Shown here: positions 34,559 to 43,218 of the stretch, piece by piece | Numbering within the stretch: position 1 is the first letter of the stretch | Layout: each line of letters begins with the position of its first letter | Source of the DNA: Deltaproteobacteria bacterium | GTDB taxonomy: Bacteria > Myxococcota_A > Polyangia > Nannocystales > Nannocystaceae | Reading direction: 5' to 3' | Length of the DNA: 64,000 bases | Assembly: GCA_016709225.1 (NCBI GenBank) | Contig: JADJEE010000001.1 | Coordinates: forward strand, 2,542,001 to 2,606,000 | Made by a program: the position numbers and the translations under genes | The notes under the pieces: generated by a model | Told to the model about the DNA's origin: nothing | Seen by the model: the letters and a program-made list of their open reading frames with translations, nothing else | Database searches by the model: none

Positions 34559-35467
34559 ATGGCGAACGCAGTCCCCGATGACGAAGCAGCGCGCGCGGCG
34601 CTGGTGTGGGCCAGTGCCGAGCTCGGCGCCCCTTCGGCCGACCGTCTCGTCGCGCGGCGCTGCGGCGGTGGCACCACCGCCGCGGTCTTCGTGCTCCACG
34701 ATCCGCGCGATCACAGCCGCGCGATCGCGGTGCTCAAGTGTGTGCGGGCCGATCGCGGCTTCGCGCGCGAGTGCGAGGCCCTGCGCGCCGCGGACGGGCT
34801 CGTCGAGGCGGACCACTGCGGCGCGCCGCGGCTGCTGGCCGCCGCGCCGGCCCTGCGGGCGCTGCTCATGACCCACGTCGCGGGCGCCGATGCCGTCGAC
34901 GCGATCGCCCGACATCCGAGCGACGCGATCGCGATCTGGGCGGGGGCCGGCGCGCTGCGCCGGCGCCTCGACGCGGTGCCCTGTGGTGACGACGATCCGG
35001 TCGCGATCGGCGACGCGTTGTCCCGGCGCTTCCGCGTGTGGCTGGGCCGCGCGCGCGCCCACCTGCCGGCGCCGCTGTGCGACGCGATCGCGGCGCGCAT
35101 CGACACCTCGCCGTTCGAGGGACACCGCAGGGTCGCGTGCCACCGCGATTTCGATCCCCGCAACTGGCGGGTGCAGGGGCACGGCGCCGATCTGCAGGTC
35201 GCGTGCGTCGACTTCGGTCACGCCCGCGGCGATCACCCGCTCACCGACCTCGTGCGCGCGTGCGTGCCACTGCAGCCCGACGCACCACGGGTGCTCGCGT
35301 TCCTGCGCGGCTGGGGTCGCGAGCTCGACGCGCGGGCGTGGGCGTGCGCGCGACAGCTCGCGCTCTTGCAGGGGCTGTGCACGGCCACGTGGGGCCGCGC
35401 GCACCAGGCACCCGAGTTCATCGCGGCCGGCGACGCAGCGCTCCAGCACGTGCTCGCGGCTCGCTGA
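34559..35467 (+). CDS. Aminoglycoside-phosphotransferase-family kinase
   Basis: A 302-residue protein with the APH/choline-kinase fold. The N lobe contains GGGTTAAVFVL (about 38-48) and Lys in AVLKCV. The catalytic motif CHRDFDPRNW gives His195, Asp197 and Asn202, and Asp218 in VDFGHAR is the metal ligand. These residues are complete, so it should be an active small-molecule kinase. No resistance genes surround it; the substrate may be an antibiotic, an amino alcohol or another metabolite. It is probably monocistronic with the porin 53 bases downstream. Confidence 0.85.
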   Translation: MANAVPDDEAARAALVWASAELGAPSADRLVARRCGGGTTAAVFVLHDPRDHSRAIAVLKCVRADRGFARECEALRAADGLVEADHCGAPRLLAAAPALRALLMTHVAGADAVDAIARHPSDAIAIWAGAGALRRRLDAVPCGDDDPVAIGDALSRRFRVWLGRARAHLPAPLCDAIAARIDTSPFEGHRRVACHRDFDPRNWRVQGHGADLQVACVDFGHARGDHPLTDLVRACVPLQPDAPRVLAFLRGWGRELDARAWACARQLALLQGLCTATWGRAHQAPEFIAAGDAALQHVLAAR

Positions 35468-35520
35468 AGCGAGCATCGACGCCGCGCCGATGCGGGCTAT
35501 CATCCCGCCGCCGCGCTCGC

Positions 35521-36795
35521 ATGATCACCGCCGCGTTCCTGCTCGCGCTGGGCGGCCTCGTCGAGGCCGCGTCGTCGCCCCCCGCCGTGGATAGCCCACG
35601 CGATCCGCCGATCGTGCGGCCCCACGGCGAGGCCGCAGGGCAGGCCGCGGCCGCGCTCGAGGAGCGCCCGCGCTACGAGCTGGGCCGCGGGCTCACCTTC
35701 ACCACCCAAGATCGCCGCTTCTCGCTGTCGCTCGGGCTCGGCGGCCAGTTCCTCTACACCATCGACGACCAGCGCCCACGCCCGCGGGGCACGCCGCAGA
35801 CCTCGCAGATGCTCGAGGTCCGACGCATGCGCGTGTTCTTCAGCGGCAACATGTTCTCCGAGACCGTGAAGTACTACCTGCAGGCGCAGCTGTCCCCGCG
35901 GGATCTCGGCCTCGTCGACGGTGCGACCCGCCAGTCGCCGGTCTTCCAGGCGTGGCTCCGCTTCGAGCGCTTCGCCAACCTCGTGCCGCAGGTGGGCTTC
36001 TTCTTCATCCCCTACTCGCGCCAGCGGGTCGAGCCGGTCCTCAAGCTGCAGATGATCGACTTCTCGCTCGCGAGCGCGGAGTTCGGGCTCGAGCGCGACG
36101 TCGGCATCGACCTCGGCTCGAAGGACCTCTTCGGGCTCGGCAAGCTGCGCTATCACCTCGGCGTGTTCATGGGCGAGGGCACCGAGTTCGCCAAGCCGAC
36201 CGACTTCGGCATGATCTACTACGGTCGCTTCGAGGTGCTGCCGCTCGGCGACTTCGACGACGACGTCGAGTCCGACCTCGCGCGGCGACGCCGGCCCAAG
36301 CTCGCCCTCGGCGGCGCGTATGCCTTCGCCGACGACGACCACCGCACCCGAGCCATCGGCGGCGGGGCGCCGTCCGACGGCGGCACCACCGACACCCACA
36401 ACGTCACGGCCGATCTCGCGTTCAAGGTCGCCGGGTTCTCGCTGCTCGCGGACGTGTGGTTTCGCCACGGCAAGCGCGAGTACGGCGACGCGACCGTGAC
36501 CGACGCCGCGGGCACGACAGCGCCGGCGCCCCGCGAGGCCGCCCGCAACGGCGTCGGCTGGACCGCGCAGGCCGGGTTGTTGATCCCCCGCGCACCGCTC
36601 GAACTCGCCGCACGCTACTCGGGTGTGCGTGGGCTCGGCACCACCGGCATCGCGGATCGCAACGAGGCCGGACCGGGGCTCTCGTACTACTTCGCCGGCC
36701 ATGCGCTCAAGCTGCAGGCCGACTTCGTGCACCTGTGGGGCGACGGCGATCTGCGCGGCGACCGGGTGCGCGTGCAGCTGACGTTTCTATTCTGA
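35521..36795 (+). CDS. Phosphate-selective-porin-like outer-membrane protein (OprO/P)
   Basis: A 424-residue exported barrel. The signal ends near residue 17 and a short periplasmic stretch follows. From about residue 55 the sequence is strand after strand with features of the OprO/OprP family: an N-terminal LGLGGQFLYTID strand, RRMRVFFSGNMF and the FQAWLRFE strand. It ends with the aromatic terminal Phe. It would allow passage of anions such as phosphate or pyrophosphate, but specificity is not certain. The last nine bases overlap the convergent endonuclease gene. Confidence 0.82.
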   Translation: MITAAFLLALGGLVEAASSPPAVDSPRDPPIVRPHGEAAGQAAAALEERPRYELGRGLTFTTQDRRFSLSLGLGGQFLYTIDDQRPRPRGTPQTSQMLEVRRMRVFFSGNMFSETVKYYLQAQLSPRDLGLVDGATRQSPVFQAWLRFERFANLVPQVGFFFIPYSRQRVEPVLKLQMIDFSLASAEFGLERDVGIDLGSKDLFGLGKLRYHLGVFMGEGTEFAKPTDFGMIYYGRFEVLPLGDFDDDVESDLARRRRPKLALGGAYAFADDDHRTRAIGGGAPSDGGTTDTHNVTADLAFKVAGFSLLADVWFRHGKREYGDATVTDAAGTTAPAPREAARNGVGWTAQAGLLIPRAPLELAARYSGVRGLGTTGIADRNEAGPGLSYYFAGHALKLQADFVHLWGDGDLRGDRVRVQLTFLF

Positions 36796-37782
36796 CGGCG
36801 CGGGTGCGTCGGTCGGCGCGGGCTTGGGCGGGGCCTTGGGCTTGCCCTGCTTCGGTGCGCCCTGCTTCGGTGCGCCCTTCGACCCCGCTTCGGCAGGGGC
36901 CGCGGCGGGCGTCCCGGGTGCCGGGGCGGGTGCCGGGGCGCCCGCGAGCTGCGGATCACCCTGCCCCTGCACCGCGGCGATGCGGGCCGATCGCGTGCGC
37001 TCCCAGTCGTCGGCGGGGTCGGCCGCGTTCCAGGACTCGAGCAAGCTCCACTGCTCGGGTGCGACGTGGAGCTCGTCGCCGTAGGTGGCGCGCATGTAGA
37101 GGTAGACCCGTGCGATGTCACCTCGCATGCGCTCGGGCGGCTCGATCACCCCCGCGGCGGTGTCGACCTCGACATCGCAGGCACCGTAGAGCCGCTCCTC
37201 GCCCTTGATCTCGCCGAGCGCGTGGTCCGAGCGATCCTCGATCACCTCGCCGATCACCGGCACGAGGTTGTAGAGGTCCGACTCCATCGCCGCGAACACC
37301 GGGTCGGCGCTGCGACAGCACTCGATCCCGCCGTAGGCGGTGCCGTCGTCGCGGCGACAGGCCTCGGTGGTCCAGCATGCACGGTGGGCACCGAACGCCG
37401 ACGGCGGCACCACCTGCGTCCACTCGATGACGTGGGCGCGGGCCTCGTTCGCGCGGGTCTTGTAGCCACACGACGCGCGCACGGTCTTGCGATCGTTGGT
37501 GAACGCGCAGCCGCAGTAGAACGACTGCCGGTGGTCGGCCCAGATCTCGCCAGCCTTGGCCTCGGCGTCGCTGCGCGTCAGCGTCTTGGGCAGCGCGCGC
37601 GTCGGCGGCGTCGGCGTGGGTACGGGCGCTGGCACCGGCTTGGCGGCGGGCTTGCTCGTCGCGGCCTTCTCGGCGTCCTTGCCGTCCTTGCCGTCTTGCG
37701 TGGTCGGGCTGCCGGAACACGCCACGAGCCACAGGACCGCGCCCACCGGCCCGCGGGGCCACCACCAACGCAACCGCAGCAT
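36787..37782 (-). CDS. Endonuclease I-like lipoprotein
   Basis: A 331-residue predicted lipoprotein (lipobox LVAC near residue 22, followed by a Lys/Asp/Ala/Pro linker). The central domain (about 75-265) matches the Vibrio Vvn/EndA endonuclease I family: FYCGCAF, the ARAHVIEWTQVVPP motif containing the catalytic HxxEW...P, ECC, SDLYNLVPVIGEVI and late ERMRGDIARVYLYM. The protein is expected to cut DNA non-specifically outside the cytoplasm. The C-terminal tail of about 55 residues is Ala/Pro/Lys-rich, with a short GAPKQ repeat. It overlaps the porin's 3' end. Confidence 0.85.
   Translation of the reverse strand: MLRLRWWWPRGPVGAVLWLVACSGSPTTQDGKDGKDAEKAATSKPAAKPVPAPVPTPTPPTRALPKTLTRSDAEAKAGEIWADHRQSFYCGCAFTNDRKTVRASCGYKTRANEARAHVIEWTQVVPPSAFGAHRACWTTEACRRDDGTAYGGIECCRSADPVFAAMESDLYNLVPVIGEVIEDRSDHALGEIKGEERLYGACDVEVDTAAGVIEPPERMRGDIARVYLYMRATYGDELHVAPEQWSLLESWNAADPADDWERTRSARIAAVQGQGDPQLAGAPAPAPAPGTPAAAPAEAGSKGAPKQGAPKQGKPKAPPKPAPTDAPAPSE
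36848..36885 (-). repeat. Short GAPKQ-coding direct repeat
   Basis: Two copies of the 15-base unit ttcggtgcgccctgc lie in tandem and encode the GAPKQGAPKQG tail of the endonuclease lipoprotein. It is a low-complexity, slippage-type repeat. Confidence 0.6.
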
Positions 37783-37864
37783 CGCGGCGAAGCCTACTGC
37801 CGATCCCGCGCGCGGCGCAAATCCCTTGGGGCGAGCGCCAGATCGCCGGGCGGACGACGTGGCG

Positions 37865-38428
37865 TCAGACCGGACCCGGCGCGAGCACCACCGCCGAGAA
37901 CGCCACCGCTGGCTTGGCGGTCGGGTTGCGATAGCCGTGGTTCTGATCGCCGCGGAAGACCACCACGTCGCCGGCCTCGAGCCGATACTTCGTGCCCGCC
38001 ACCGCGAGCTCCATCGCACCACGCTCGCACGTCAGGTACTCGCGTGTGCCCGCGGTGTGTGGGACCCCGGCGAAGCCGGCCCCCGGGGGCAGCTCGATGC
38101 GCTCGATGTCGAGGCCCGGCAGCGGATCGGGCAAGAGCTTGCGGATGATGGCGTCGCCGCGTCGTCGCTGCACCAGCGCGTCCTGCTTGTACAGCCGCGC
38201 GGTCGCCCGCGGCGGCGCGACCAGCTCGTCGAGGGTGATCTGCAGGGCGGTGGCGACCGCGAGCAGCACCGCGAGCGTGGGGTTGCTGGCGCCCGACTCG
38301 AGGTTGGTCCAGGTCGCGCGGGGCAGGCCCGCCAGCGTCGCGGCCTGGGCGTGGGTGAGGCCCCGCGACTCGCGGAGCATGCGGACGTTGGTCGCCAGCG
38401 CCGCCGCGGGATCGCGGGCGGCGGCCAT
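37865..38428 (-). CDS. XRE-family transcriptional regulator with cupin domain
   Basis: A 187-residue regulator. A helix-turn-helix of the XRE/Cro type lies at about residues 12-66 (LTHAQAATLAGLPRATWTNLESG). A cupin barrel follows at about 110-185 (GTREYLTCERGAMEL, LEAGDVVVFRGDQNHGYRNP). Its ATG lies directly after the stop of the hydroxybenzoyl-CoA-reductase FAD subunit with no gap, so it is the last gene of that operon and probably controls it, perhaps by binding an aromatic or acyl-CoA-related ligand in the cupin pocket. The ligand is inference. Confidence 0.88.
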   Translation of the reverse strand: MAAARDPAAALATNVRMLRESRGLTHAQAATLAGLPRATWTNLESGASNPTLAVLLAVATALQITLDELVAPPRATARLYKQDALVQRRRGDAIIRKLLPDPLPGLDIERIELPPGAGFAGVPHTAGTREYLTCERGAMELAVAGTKYRLEAGDVVVFRGDQNHGYRNPTAKPAVAFSAVVLAPGPV

Positions 38429-39424
38429 CTACGCCCCCACCATCGCCGCGATCGCACGGCGGGTGTGCACCGCCAGCATCTCGCGGCGATAGCCGGCCTC
38501 GTACGGCACGTTCTCGAGCGGCTTGCACTGTCCGTGCACGCGGGTCGCGACCGCCTCGGCGACCGCGGGATCGTTCAGGCTGGCGCCGACCAGATCGTCG
38601 AGCCGCGTCACCTCGCGCGGGCGCGCACCGAGCACGCCGACGACCACGCGCACCGCGGTGATCATCGCGTCGACACGGTCGGCATCGAGATCGAAGCGCA
38701 GTGCGATCGAAACCAGCGGGAAGTCGATGCTCTTGCGCACCGACCACTTGGTGTACGCGCAGCGACGGGGTCCAGTCGGCAGCGGCACGCGGATCTCACA
38801 CGCCAGCTCGTCGTCGGCGCGCACCGTGTGGCGGGTGCCGTCGGCCTGGAAGTACTCCGCCAGCGGCAGCTCGCGGGCGCCGCGGACCGACCGCAGCACG
38901 ATGCTGGCGTCCAAGCCGATGAGCACGGGCACGCAGTCACTCGACATCGCGGCCACACAGTTGCGACCGCCCGGCACGACGTGGCACACGCTGCCCTCGC
39001 TCTTGAGGCAGCCACCGATCGCCGAGCGCCAGAACTCGGTCTGGTTGACGTAGCGACAGCGGGTGTCGAGGTTCACGTTGCCGCCCAGGGTGCCCATGTT
39101 GCGGATGAGCGGGCTCGCGACGTGGCCTGCGGCGTGGGCGAGGCTGGGGAACGACTCGCGCACGCGCGCGTCCTCGGCGAGATTCGTGAGCGTGACCGCG
39201 GCGCCGATGCGCAGCACCCCGGCGCACACGTCGACCGCGATGCGCTCGAGCTCGGGCAAGCCCGCGAGCGACACCAGCAGCGGCGGCCGATCGAGCCGGT
39301 GCTTGAGGTTGGGCAGCAGGTCGGTGCCGCCGGCGACCACGCGCGCACCGGGCGTGGCGAGCAGCGCCAGCGCGTCGTCGAGGTCCCGTGGCCGTACCAC
39401 GTCGAGCAGGGGCAACCTCAGCAT
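38429..39424 (-). CDS. hcrB: 4-Hydroxybenzoyl-CoA reductase-like FAD subunit with extra [4Fe-4S] site
   Basis: A 331-residue FAD subunit of the molybdenum hydroxylase group (AGGTDLLPN about 31-39, RNMGTLGGNVN about 108-118). It also carries Cys123, 139, 147 and 156, spaced x15/x7/x8. This spacing matches the Thauera aromatica HcrB ligands (122, 138, 146, 155, recalled) of the additional [4Fe-4S] cluster, and the flank CHVVPGGRNC is typical. Ordinary xanthine dehydrogenases lack this insert. The enzyme class removes the phenolic hydroxyl of 4-hydroxybenzoyl-CoA to give benzoyl-CoA. It overlaps the large subunit by seven bases. Confidence 0.82.
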   Translation of the reverse strand: MLRLPLLDVVRPRDLDDALALLATPGARVVAGGTDLLPNLKHRLDRPPLLVSLAGLPELERIAVDVCAGVLRIGAAVTLTNLAEDARVRESFPSLAHAAGHVASPLIRNMGTLGGNVNLDTRCRYVNQTEFWRSAIGGCLKSEGSVCHVVPGGRNCVAAMSSDCVPVLIGLDASIVLRSVRGARELPLAEYFQADGTRHTVRADDELACEIRVPLPTGPRRCAYTKWSVRKSIDFPLVSIALRFDLDADRVDAMITAVRVVVGVLGARPREVTRLDDLVGASLNDPAVAEAVATRVHGQCKPLENVPYEAGYRREMLAVHTRRAIAAMVGA

Positions 39425-41820
39425 GGCGTCCTCGTGGACTCGGGCTTGTGCGCCGGCAGCTCGCCCGCGGCCTCGGCCTTGCGACGGGCCTGGATCGCGC
39501 GCAGCACCTTGGGCGGTGAGAACGGCAGCGTGTCGATGCGGACCCCGACCGCGTCGTAGATCGCGTTGGCGATGGCCGGAATCGACGGGTGCAGCGGCCC
39601 CTCACCGGCCTCCTTGGCGCCGTAGGGCCCCTGCGCGTCGGGGGCCTCGACGATGAGGCTGTGCAGCGTCGGTGTGTCGAGGAAGGTCGGGATGCGGTAG
39701 TCGAGCAGGCTGGGCCCGGTGTGCACGCCGCCGTGGGCAGGATCGACGATGTGCTGCTCCATGATGGCCTCGCCGAAGCCCATGTACGCCGAGCCCTCCA
39801 TCTGGCCCTCGACGACCTTGCGGCTGAGCGCGCGCCCGCAGTCGTGTGCGACCCAGATGGTGCCGACCTCGACCACGCCGGTGTCGGGGTCGACGGCGAC
39901 CTCCGCGACGTGGGCGGTGAAGCTGTAGGCCGGCGACGCGCCGATGGTGCCGCCGCGGTAGTCGCCGTGGCGATCCTTCGGGGTGTTGTACGAGCCGACC
40001 TCGCCGAGCAGGCCGTGGTCTTCCTCCGCCCACCAGAACGCCTGCGTGATCGCGACGTGCTGGTCGGGCTGCTCGCGATCGATGGCGAGACGATCGGCCA
40101 GCACCACGCGGCCCGCGGGCACGCCCCAGCGCTTCGCGACCGCGCCGGCGACCCGCTTGCGCAGCTTCTGGGCCGCCTCGAGGCACGCGTTGCCGACCAT
40201 CAGGGTGATGCGCGAGCTGTACGCGCCCAGATCGACCGGCGTCAGATCGGTGTCGGCCGACAGCACCCGGATGTCCTCGAGCGGCAGGCCGAGCTCGTGG
40301 CCGACGATGACCGCGAGCATCGTGTTGCTGCCCTGGCCGATGTCGTTGGCGCCGGAGAACACCCGCGCGCGGCCGCTGCGATCGAGGCAGATCTGCACCG
40401 CCGCCTGCGGCAGCTTGTTGGGATAGATGGGGTAGTTGGTGCCGCAGATGTACGTGCTGCCGGCGACCCCGAGGCCGCGGCCGTAGGGCAGCGTGGCCCG
40501 GCGCTCGCGCCAGCCGCTGGCGTGCTCGACCTTCTCGAGACACTCGAGGAAGCCGTTGCTGCCGATGCAGAACTCGTTGACGGTGCGGGCGTCGGCACCG
40601 ATGTCGTTGCGACGTCGGAGCTCGATGGGATCGAGGCCGAGCGCGACCGCAGCCTTGTCGAGCTGCACCTCGGTGGCGAAGCGGGGCTGCACGCTGCCGT
40701 GGCCGCGCTTGGGCCCGCACGCGGGCTTGTTGGTGTACGCGCGCTTCGAGTGGAAGCGGTACGCGCCCATCACGTACGGCGAGCACGCCAGCTGCCCCGA
40801 GTAGTAGGTCGTGACCAGGCCGAAGCTCGAGTAGGCGCCGCCGTCGAGCACCGTGCGGGCGTCCATCGCGAGGATCTTGCCGTCCTTCGAGAAGCCGGTG
40901 CGGTAGTGCATGCGCATCGGGTGGCGGCCGCGGTGGGCGTAGAAGACCTCTTCGCGGGTGTAGAGCAGCTTGACCGGGCGTCGCGTCGCCATCGCGAGCT
41001 TGGCGACCACGAACTCGAGATCGAAGGGCTCGCTCTTGCCCCCGAACGCGCCGCCCAGCGGCGGCTGGATCACGCGCACGCGATGGGCCGGCAGCTCGAG
41101 CACCTTCGACAGCTCGCGGTGCAGGTAGTGCGAGACCTGCGTCGACGACCACACCGTCAGCAGCCCGTTCGGCTCCACCTGTGCCAGCGCGCAGTGGGGC
41201 TCGATCGCCGCGTGGGTGGTGCCTTCGAAGAAGTAGTCGCCCTCGATCACCAGCGGCGCGCCCGCGAGCCCGGCCTCGACGTCGCCGAACTCGAGCAGCA
41301 CCTCCTTCGAGAGGTTGCCGTGCTTGGCGTAGGGATTGATGGGGTTGCTGTCGGCCTCGCGCAGCGCCTGCTCGGGATCGAAGATCGGCGGCAGCGGCTC
41401 GTAGGTGATCGCGATCGCATCGCACGCTGCGATCGCGGTGTCCTCGTCGATCGCGGCCACGGCCGCGACGCCGTCACCGACGTGCAGCGCCTTGTCGACC
41501 GCCAGCGCGGTCTCGTCGGGCGTCCACGGGATGATGCCGTAGGGGGTCGGGAAGTCCTTGCCGGTGACGACCGCGAAGACCCCCGGCATCGCCAGCGCGG
41601 CGCTGGCATCGATCGACACGATGCGCGCGTGGGCATGGGGGCTGCGCTTGATCTTCGCGTGCAGCATGCCCGGCAGCGCGAGGTCGTCGGTGTAGCGCGT
41701 CACCCCGCGCATGCGCTCCATGGCGTCGACCTTGCGGTGGCTCTTGCCCACCAGGCCGCCCTTGGGCACCACGCGCGTCACGGTCTTTGCTGCGTCGTCC
41801 GGCATCGGCGAAGGCGTCAC
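39418..41820 (-). CDS. hcrA: 4-Hydroxybenzoyl-CoA reductase-like molybdopterin subunit
   Basis: An 800-residue large subunit (GTG start at 41820; ATG 41805 possible). It shows the cofactor and active-site motifs GGAFGGKSEPFD, the segment GTNYPIYPNKLP, SGANDIGQGSN, DLTPVDLGAYSSR and the late catalytic Glu region PYGAKEAGEGPL. These agree better with HcrA-type enzymes than with xanthine dehydrogenase, and the [4Fe-4S]-bearing partner supports this. It should bind the aromatic acyl-CoA and reduce it. A lipoprotein gene separates it from the 2Fe-2S subunit. Specificity for 4-hydroxybenzoyl-CoA versus a related thioester is inferred. Confidence 0.8.
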   Translation of the reverse strand: MTPSPMPDDAAKTVTRVVPKGGLVGKSHRKVDAMERMRGVTRYTDDLALPGMLHAKIKRSPHAHARIVSIDASAALAMPGVFAVVTGKDFPTPYGIIPWTPDETALAVDKALHVGDGVAAVAAIDEDTAIAACDAIAITYEPLPPIFDPEQALREADSNPINPYAKHGNLSKEVLLEFGDVEAGLAGAPLVIEGDYFFEGTTHAAIEPHCALAQVEPNGLLTVWSSTQVSHYLHRELSKVLELPAHRVRVIQPPLGGAFGGKSEPFDLEFVVAKLAMATRRPVKLLYTREEVFYAHRGRHPMRMHYRTGFSKDGKILAMDARTVLDGGAYSSFGLVTTYYSGQLACSPYVMGAYRFHSKRAYTNKPACGPKRGHGSVQPRFATEVQLDKAAVALGLDPIELRRRNDIGADARTVNEFCIGSNGFLECLEKVEHASGWRERRATLPYGRGLGVAGSTYICGTNYPIYPNKLPQAAVQICLDRSGRARVFSGANDIGQGSNTMLAVIVGHELGLPLEDIRVLSADTDLTPVDLGAYSSRITLMVGNACLEAAQKLRKRVAGAVAKRWGVPAGRVVLADRLAIDREQPDQHVAITQAFWWAEEDHGLLGEVGSYNTPKDRHGDYRGGTIGASPAYSFTAHVAEVAVDPDTGVVEVGTIWVAHDCGRALSRKVVEGQMEGSAYMGFGEAIMEQHIVDPAHGGVHTGPSLLDYRIPTFLDTPTLHSLIVEAPDAQGPYGAKEAGEGPLHPSIPAIANAIYDAVGVRIDTLPFSPPKVLRAIQARRKAEAAGELPAHKPESTRTPC

Positions 41821-41957
41821 CGCGAGACGGCGCGGCGCTCACCCAAGGGGATATCACGGTGGACGCCGACCCGACCACGCACGCGCGCGTGACCCCTGCC
41901 ACGTGCGCGTCCGCGCCGATCTCGGTTCCTGCGATCGTGGCGCGATCGGGGGCGCCC

Positions 41958-42505
41958 TCAGGGCTGCAGGCACTCGCTGAACATGTTGCCCTTGATGTTC
42001 TGCATCTGGCACGTGTAGCCGTCGGGGCACTCGCAGTCCATCGTGCACAGGATGTGGCAGTTCGACATCGCGACGATGCCACCGGCCTCGAAGCACGCGT
42101 AGCCATCCGGGCAGTCGGCATCGACGTCGCACACATTGCCGATCGCCGAGGGGTCGTCGGTCAGCGACACGCACGCGTCGGTCGTGCTCGAGCTGCCGGC
42201 GTCGCCCGAGCTGCTGGCGTCGGTGGTCGATCCGCGCTGCTGCTGCCGGAGTCCGAGCCGCTGGCGCTGCTCGAGTCGCTACCGCTGGTGTCGGTCGTGC
42301 TCGACGTCGCGGTCGTGCTGGCGGTGGTCGAGTCGGTCGTGCTCGCGGTCGTGCTGGCGGTCGTGCTGGCGGTGGTCGAGTCGGTCGTGCTCGCGGTCGT
42401 GCTCGCGGTCGTGCTGCTGTCGGCACCACCATCGGTGCTCGAGTCATCACCGCCGCACGCAACGCCGAGCACCATCATGCAGGTCAGGACAAGGTTCGTC
42501 TTCAT
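41958..42505 (-). pseudogene. Frameshifted lipoprotein gene inside the hcr operon
   Basis: The 5' part (42505 to about 42215) encodes MKTNLVL..., a signal with lipobox GVAC, and a repetitive Ser/Thr/Ala/Asp linker. Near 42215-42230 the frame breaks and continues in a second frame to the stop at 41958. That frame encodes TTDAC..., a Cys-rich C-terminal domain (NVCDVDADCPDGYACF, CTMDCECPDGYTCQ). One missing base, around the Ser-coding AGC run, restores a single protein of about 183 residues. This is either a real inactivated or slippage-controlled gene, or a sequencing error. The Cys-rich end resembles a DCPxGYxC repeat. Confidence 0.65.
42315..42410 (-). repeat. 48-base direct repeat in a lipoprotein linker
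   Basis: Two copies of a unit of about 48 bases (starting near 42315 and 42363) encode the STTASTTDSTTASTTAS linker of the frameshifted lipoprotein. Smaller 9-12-base sub-repeats (ggtcgtgct) occur within them. Such repeats favour replication slippage and probably explain the length variation and the frameshift next to them. Confidence 0.7.
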
Positions 42506-42568
42506 GGGTTGCATGCTAGCAAACCCATGCCGCGACCACCGCTCGCGTGGGATGCACGCGCGGCCGAG

Positions 42569-43081
42569 CTAGGGACGCGCAGCGCCGCCATACATGGCGC
42601 GACTGGCGTCCACCACGGCATCGATGATCTTGGTGTACCCCGTGCAGCGGCACAGGTTGCCGGCCAGCGCGGCGCGGACCTCGGCGTCTTCGACCGGGCG
42701 CTGCACGCGGCGCAGCAGCGCCTCCGCACTCATGAGGATGCCAGGGGTACAAAAGCCGCACTGCGCGGCGTCGTGGCGATCGAATGCGTCCTGCAGCGGG
42801 TGGCAACCCAGCGACGGCGCACTCGCGAGGCCCTCGACGGTGGTGACCTCGCGACCTTCGACCGCGAGCGCGAGCGTGAGGCAGGCGAGCCGGGGCACGC
42901 CGTCGACCTGCACGGTGCACGCACCGCAGTCGCCCTTGTCGCAGCCCTGCTTGCTGCCGATCAAGTCGAGCTGGTAGCGCAGCACCTCGAGCAGCGTGCG
43001 ATGGGGCGCGACCGCGACCGCGACGGGCCGCGCGTTGACGGAGCACTGCAACAGGCGGGCGGGCGTGACGGGATCGGACAT
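42569..43081 (-). CDS. hcrC: 4-Hydroxybenzoyl-CoA reductase-like 2Fe-2S subunit
   Basis: A 170-residue ferredoxin subunit with two [2Fe-2S] clusters: Cys47, 52, 55 and 67 (GCDKGDCGACT) and Cys108, 111, 144 and 146 (CGFCTPGI, CRCTGY). It is the first gene of the minus-strand operon. After it come the frameshifted lipoprotein, the molybdopterin and FAD subunits and the XRE-cupin regulator. ATG 43081 fits the family start; the longer frame to 43216 is Arg-rich shadow. A 137-base intergenic region separates it from the divergent dCMP deaminase and should hold the operon promoter. Confidence 0.85.
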   Translation of the reverse strand: MSDPVTPARLLQCSVNARPVAVAVAPHRTLLEVLRYQLDLIGSKQGCDKGDCGACTVQVDGVPRLACLTLALAVEGREVTTVEGLASAPSLGCHPLQDAFDRHDAAQCGFCTPGILMSAEALLRRVQRPVEDAEVRAALAGNLCRCTGYTKIIDAVVDASRAMYGGAARP

Positions 43082-43218
43082 CGCGTGCGAGCGCCCAGGA
43101 GTCTCGCTGCGACGCGGCCCCGGAGGCAAGGCGGCCCGACGTGAGCTGCGCGACGAAGTTGGCCGGCCCCGGCCCGCGTGCGCCCGATGGGCGCCCATTT
43201 CGTGCGAGATTGCCACCC

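Noticed and set aside
34559..35467. Antibiotic-resistance gene on a mobile element
   Set aside because: The phosphotransferase has the genome's usual composition and no transposase, integrase or inverted repeats around it.
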